Origin: a bacterium
Lineage (GTDB): Bacteria; Electryoneota; Electryoneia; Electryoneales; Electryoneaceae
Assembly (NCBI GenBank): GCA_028278125.1
Contig: JANQEY010000108.1
Coordinates: 1 to 25,995 of the forward strand
Direction of reading: 5' to 3'
Length of the DNA: 25,995 nucleotides
Both the position numbers and the translations under genes were made by a program. This document shows positions 23,041 to 25,995 of the stretch, one piece after another. Below the pieces are notes generated by a model, which saw only the letters and a program-made list of their open reading frames with translations, was not told the origin of the DNA and did not search any database. Numbering within the stretch: position 1 is the stretch's first letter; each line of letters begins with the position of its first letter.

Positions 23041-23096
23041 AGCATTCCCGCTAAAAAGAAGCGGGATCTACGCTTCACTACGACCAGCCATCTAGC
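23041..23096 (-). repeat. 56-bp dispersed repeat with internal hairpin (copy 2)
   Basis: Inverted counterpart of 93-148 with one mismatch, holding the CCCGCT / AGCGGG hairpin. It follows directly on the REP array. Confidence 0.85.
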
Positions 23097-23130
23097 ATCT
23101 AGTATCTAGCATCCAGTAACTAGCACCTAG
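23089..23130 (+). repeat. 7-bp-period microsatellite-like repeat
   Basis: Six heptamers in a row: CATCTAG, CATCTAG, TATCTAG, CATCCAG, TAACTAG, CACCTAG. The array ends one base before the stop codon of the minus-strand pseudopilin gene and could vary in copy number between strains. Confidence 0.85.
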
Positions 23131-23131
23131 C

Positions 23132-23692
23132 TCACTCCTTCCATCCACTACCATAATTGCGCCATGTTTTAATCCTGCCATTGACCGAAAGTGATCCAAC
23201 GGCATAAGTGTCCTCCCGGCTGTTTTTCACATAAACAGTACCAGACATGCTAGTACCGTCTGGATTAAAAATAACCCTGTTCTTCAGAAAACTGATACCA
23301 TCAAACTGATTGGATGTGGCGCCGGTTCTTTTCCCATACCCTGAACCGAAAACAACTCCCATGTTATCAAGATTCACCTCCCTGTATATGATATCATCCC
23401 AGGTGTCCCATTTACCGTCCGCTCCCTTGCCGCGAAGCACGCGGTACTTGTTATTGTCCGGATCAAACTGAACAGCCCATGTTCTGCCGTCGCTAATGGC
23501 GTGAAGTTTTGCCGTTTTCATATCATCAACGATGGTCTCACCAGCAGTCTTTACACGAAGACGCGCAAGAATAGTGAAATAGTTTGGAACAGCTATGGCC
23601 GCAAGTATACCGATAACACCGAGACATATCAGCAGTTCTATAAGTGAAAGGCCCAGGTTGTTTTGGTATTGTTTGTCTGAGAAAGTGTTCAT
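23132..23692 (-). CDS. Second FimT/GspH-like prepilin
   Basis: This is a 186-residue type IV (pseudo)prepilin. The leader ends in NNLG at residue 14, then LSLIELLICLGVIGILAAIAVPNY. Cleavage is expected after G14; the +1 residue is Leu instead of the usual Phe/Met, and E19 is the +5 glutamate. The segment ARLRVKTAGETIVDDMKTAKLHAISDG is typical of GspH/FimT, as is the C-terminal RVIFNPDGTSMSGTVYV block (a strand-Gly motif common in FimT/GspH). An AGGGA SD lies about 9 bases before the ATG. It follows a PilB/GspE ATPase gene on the same strand with a 150-bp gap. It could belong to a type IV pilus, a competence pilus or a type II-like system; sequence alone does not decide. Confidence 0.88.
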   Translation of the reverse strand: MNTFSDKQYQNNLGLSLIELLICLGVIGILAAIAVPNYFTILARLRVKTAGETIVDDMKTAKLHAISDGRTWAVQFDPDNNKYRVLRGKGADGKWDTWDDIIYREVNLDNMGVVFGSGYGKRTGATSNQFDGISFLKNRVIFNPDGTSMSGTVYVKNSREDTYAVGSLSVNGRIKTWRNYGSGWKE

Positions 23693-23770
23693 ATCATCAT
23701 CCCTGATTTTTGAGGTTGCCGTCGTCCCGGCGGCATATTCCTGCCTGGCAGGCTTTTGATACGCTTTTCG

Positions 23771-23798
23771 AAAAAAGCAGTTTAAACTTTAAAAACTG
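23771..23798 (-). terminator. Possible weak terminator after the assembly ATPase gene
   Basis: On the minus strand, CAGTTT...AAACTG (9-base A/T-rich loop) is followed by C and a run of T residues, about 45 bp after the ATPase stop. The stem is only six pairs and AT-rich. A second small hairpin, GCTTTT / AAAAGC, overlaps it. Confidence 0.3.
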
Positions 23799-23842
23799 TA
23801 TTTAAATACTTACTCTGAAAAAAGCAATCTTTTTTTATTAAT

Positions 23843-25669
23843 CTACAGATTCTCCATCGTAACTCTCAGCACCTCATGGTATGTGGTATCACCGTCAATC
23901 ATTTTTTTAACAGCGTTCTCCCTGAGTGTTGTCATCCCTTCTTTAATAGCACGCGCCTTGAGTATTTCGATGTCTGTCTCAGTGGAGGTCAGCCTTCTTA
24001 TCTCAGTGGAATACGGCAGTACTTCGTAAATCCCTGTCCTGCCAAGATACCCTGTTCCGCGGCAGCGTAAACACCCTTTGCCGTGGTGAAGCTGAAGAAC
24101 CTTTTTTCCTCCCATATCCAGTCCCATTGCCTTTAGTTCAGACGGGTCCATCTCAAATATTTCCCTGCAGTACCCGCAAACTTTCCGTACAAGGCGCTGT
24201 GCAACAATGCCGATCAGTGTGGCCTGTATCAGAAAAGAGGGTACTCCCAGGTCGAGGAGCCTGGTAATGGATGATGGAGCGTCATTTGTATGAAGGGTTG
24301 ACAAAACAAGGTGCCCGGTCAGCGCTGCCTGGACAGCCTGTTCAGCTGTCTCCAGGTCCCTCATTTCCCCCAGCATAATGATGTCCGGATCCTGCCTGAG
24401 TATATTCCTGAGAATCGATGAAAAGGTGATACCGATACGACGGTGCACTGCAATCTGATTGAACTCGTCATGCACCATTTCAATGGGATCTTCAACAGTG
24501 GTAATATTCACATCAGGACTTGCCAGAGATCTTAAGGTAGAGTAAAGGGTTGTTGATTTGCCGCTTCCAGTGGGCCCGGTAATCAGCATAATGCCGTGGG
24601 GCTGGGATACAAAATGCTCGTACCTTGAATAATCCTCGTCAGTAAGACCGAGATTCCTTATGTCCTGAAAAAGCACATCCGGATCCATGAGCCTCATGAC
24701 TACTTTTTCCCCAAAAGCAACCGGCACGGTTGAAATACGTATTTCAACCTCAACCCCTTCCTTGTCGATTTTCATCCTCCCGTCCTGGGGTCTTCTCTTC
24801 TCTGCAACATCCAGCCTGGACATGGCCTTTATCCTGCTCACAATGGCAAAATGGACTTTTTTAGGAAGCTTGTAAACCGTATGGAGCATCCCGTCAATCC
24901 GCATCCTAACATGTGTTTCATCCCTTTTGGGTTCGATATGAATATCACTGGCACGCTGCTCAAAAGATGAACCGAGCAGATGATTCACCGCGTTTACAAT
25001 GTGGTTGTCATTCAGCTGAAGGTCATCCGCGGATTTCAGCTTTACATACTGCTCCAGGTTGCCGAGGTCAACGGACGGCGCTGTAAACTGATCTTCTGCG
25101 GCGGCAATCGACCGTTTGAAGCCGAAAAACTCATCAATCAGTTTTATGATGTCCGACTTGGTACTGACGACAGGACTGACATTCATCCCCGTGGCACGGG
25201 TTACATCCTCCATTGCCTCACGGTTGAACGGGTCCGGCGTGGCAACAACCAGGCTGCCGTCTTTAATTTCTATGGGCAGGACAAGGTGCTTCATGGCAAA
25301 TGAACGCGGAATCTTGGTTGTTACAAAGTTGAGATCCAATTCAAGAGGATCGATCTTTTTATATGGAAAGTCCCATGCTTTTGTTAGGGCGAAAAAAATC
25401 ATCTCTTCATCAAGTGGTCTTTTTTCCTTATCATCAATCTCAACATTCATGGATTGAATCGCATCGATCATTGTCACCGGGTTCTCAATTCTCTGTCCCA
25501 CTGGGGCTGTAATCTCTTTTTTTCTTTTCTCCAGCACCAGTTTTTTCATGGCACCTTCGCTCTTCTTAAGGATGGACGTCGCCTTTCCCTTGGAGATATA
25601 CCCCTCTTTTACCAAAGCTTTGCAGATGTACTGGGCTGAAAAAGGATCTTCTTTCTTTCTTGTTGCCAT
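23843..25669 (-). CDS. PilB/GspE-family pilus or secretion assembly ATPase
   Basis: This is a 608-residue secretion ATPase. The N-terminal part (about 1-190) matches T2SSE-type N-domains, with charged helices and the LVVATPDPFNREAMEDV motif. The central domain has the His/Asp-box text RASDIHIEP, Walker A GPTGSGKS (365-372, K371), the Asp box 'TTVEDPIE', Walker B IIMLGEMRD (about 428-437), and the His box LVLSTLHTNDAP. The C-terminal zinc-binding cysteines are CGYC (498-501) and CLRC (533-536), so it is complete. It should form the cytoplasmic hexamer that powers extension of a type IV pilus or assembly of a type II pseudopilus. The tetracysteine motif and RASDIHIEP occur in both PilB and GspE, so the symbol is left open. 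The SD is weak (GGAAC). The 22-bp repeat at 25725 lies in its upstream region. Confidence 0.92.
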   Translation of the reverse strand: MATRKKEDPFSAQYICKALVKEGYISKGKATSILKKSEGAMKKLVLEKRKKEITAPVGQRIENPVTMIDAIQSMNVEIDDKEKRPLDEEMIFFALTKAWDFPYKKIDPLELDLNFVTTKIPRSFAMKHLVLPIEIKDGSLVVATPDPFNREAMEDVTRATGMNVSPVVSTKSDIIKLIDEFFGFKRSIAAAEDQFTAPSVDLGNLEQYVKLKSADDLQLNDNHIVNAVNHLLGSSFEQRASDIHIEPKRDETHVRMRIDGMLHTVYKLPKKVHFAIVSRIKAMSRLDVAEKRRPQDGRMKIDKEGVEVEIRISTVPVAFGEKVVMRLMDPDVLFQDIRNLGLTDEDYSRYEHFVSQPHGIMLITGPTGSGKSTTLYSTLRSLASPDVNITTVEDPIEMVHDEFNQIAVHRRIGITFSSILRNILRQDPDIIMLGEMRDLETAEQAVQAALTGHLVLSTLHTNDAPSSITRLLDLGVPSFLIQATLIGIVAQRLVRKVCGYCREIFEMDPSELKAMGLDMGGKKVLQLHHGKGCLRCRGTGYLGRTGIYEVLPYSTEIRRLTSTETDIEILKARAIKEGMTTLRENAVKKMIDGDTTYHEVLRVTMENL

Positions 25670-25995
25670 ATGAATTAAGTTCCCGTGTTTTTAAAACATA
25701 TCTTTTTTATTATAAATCTAAAATAAATTCTTTATAAGAAATGCAGACTCAAACACTTAAAAATAATATACCATTGTAAGCGTTTGGATCAATGACTTTT
25801 TTATACCTGATGGATATAAAACTAAATTTTATATGTATAAGTCTAAATTCGATCTGACAGGTAGTATCAGATTCTATTAGAATTTCTGCACATCTTAATG
25901 ACGAATCGACATCCAACACTTTATGTATGGTCAAATCTAAATTGATTACATTTAATGAAATGTAACCAACCATCGTAGGGTGGGCTGTGCCCACC
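25670..25995. other. Repeat-rich intergenic region at the right edge
   Basis: There is no gene I would support; the 81-codon minus-strand frame here starts inside the REP palindrome. Contents: a 22-bp near-copy of 71-92 (25725-25746), a 47-bp block about 77% identical to 13954-14000 (25838-25884), and the inverted copy of the 14075-14177 block (25893-25995). The last is cut by the window edge in the middle of a REP palindrome. Confidence 0.8.
25893..25995 (-). repeat. 103-bp block, inverted copy of 14075-14177
   Basis: One mismatch over 103 bp relative to the reverse complement of 14075-14177. It contains the TTACATTT / AAATGTAA hairpin and the left portion of a GTAGGGTGGGC palindrome. Confidence 0.88.

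Noticed and set aside
25749..25994. 81-codon minus-strand frame at the right edge
   Set aside because: Starts within a REP palindrome and is composed of dispersed repeat sequence; no SD and no family resemblance.

Overview
The window reads as part of a chromosome from a Gram-negative, probably deltaproteobacterial (Desulfobacterota / Desulfobacteraceae-like) organism. The taxonomic guess is an inference from the giant PilY1, the style of the histidine kinase and pseudopilin genes, and the abundant GTAGGGTGGGC-type palindromic repeats. Base composition is moderate in genes, and intergenic DNA is AT-rich and full of small repeats. There are no rRNA, tRNA or CRISPR features.

Region 1 (about 490-13,600, + strand) is a type IV pilus minor-pilin / tip-adhesin operon: a FimT/GspH-type prepilin, PilV, PilW, PilX, then a very large PilY1 of about 3,276 residues. 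Two small secreted proteins follow, one of unknown family in the position of PilY2 and one DUF4124/coiled-coil protein, and then a strong intrinsic terminator. The minor pilins are expected to prime pilus assembly and carry PilY1 at the tip. This PilY1 has the usual von Willebrand A domain and C-terminal propeller with a Ca-binding DxDxDxxxD loop. It also carries a long N-terminal stalk of InlB-like and Calx-beta-like repeats, two MopE-like metal-binding motifs, and a golvesin-like domain inserted inside the VWA region.

Region 2 (13,650-14,640) holds a membrane-anchored zinc-ribbon gene followed by nearly 700 bp of non-coding repeats: a perfect 15-bp-stem palindrome, a 103-bp block repeated inverted at the right window edge, and a 133-bp MITE-like palindrome just upstream of the next gene.

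Region 3 (14,645-19,450) is signalling. A CHASE2-like/TPR/Ser-Thr kinase membrane protein is on the + strand. Convergent to it is a minus-strand operon with a stand-alone cyclic-nucleotide-binding-fold protein, a small CxxC protein, a histidine kinase and an OmpR-type response regulator. A recognisable TTGACA-N17-TAGACT promoter lies in front of it.

Region 4 (19,585-23,130, minus strand) contains comEC (DNA uptake channel) and a REP-associated tyrosine transposase (RAYT) interrupted by one in-frame TGA. The transposase is bracketed by oppositely oriented REP palindromes and followed by a four-copy, 58-bp-period REP array, which is a REPtron-like structure.

Region 5 (23,132-25,669, minus strand) carries a second FimT/GspH-like pseudopilin and a PilB/GspE-family assembly ATPase. 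Pilus/pseudopilus parts, an assembly motor and ComEC in one window suggest a link between pilus dynamics, surface sensing or adhesion, and DNA uptake. The sequence does not prove that they work together.
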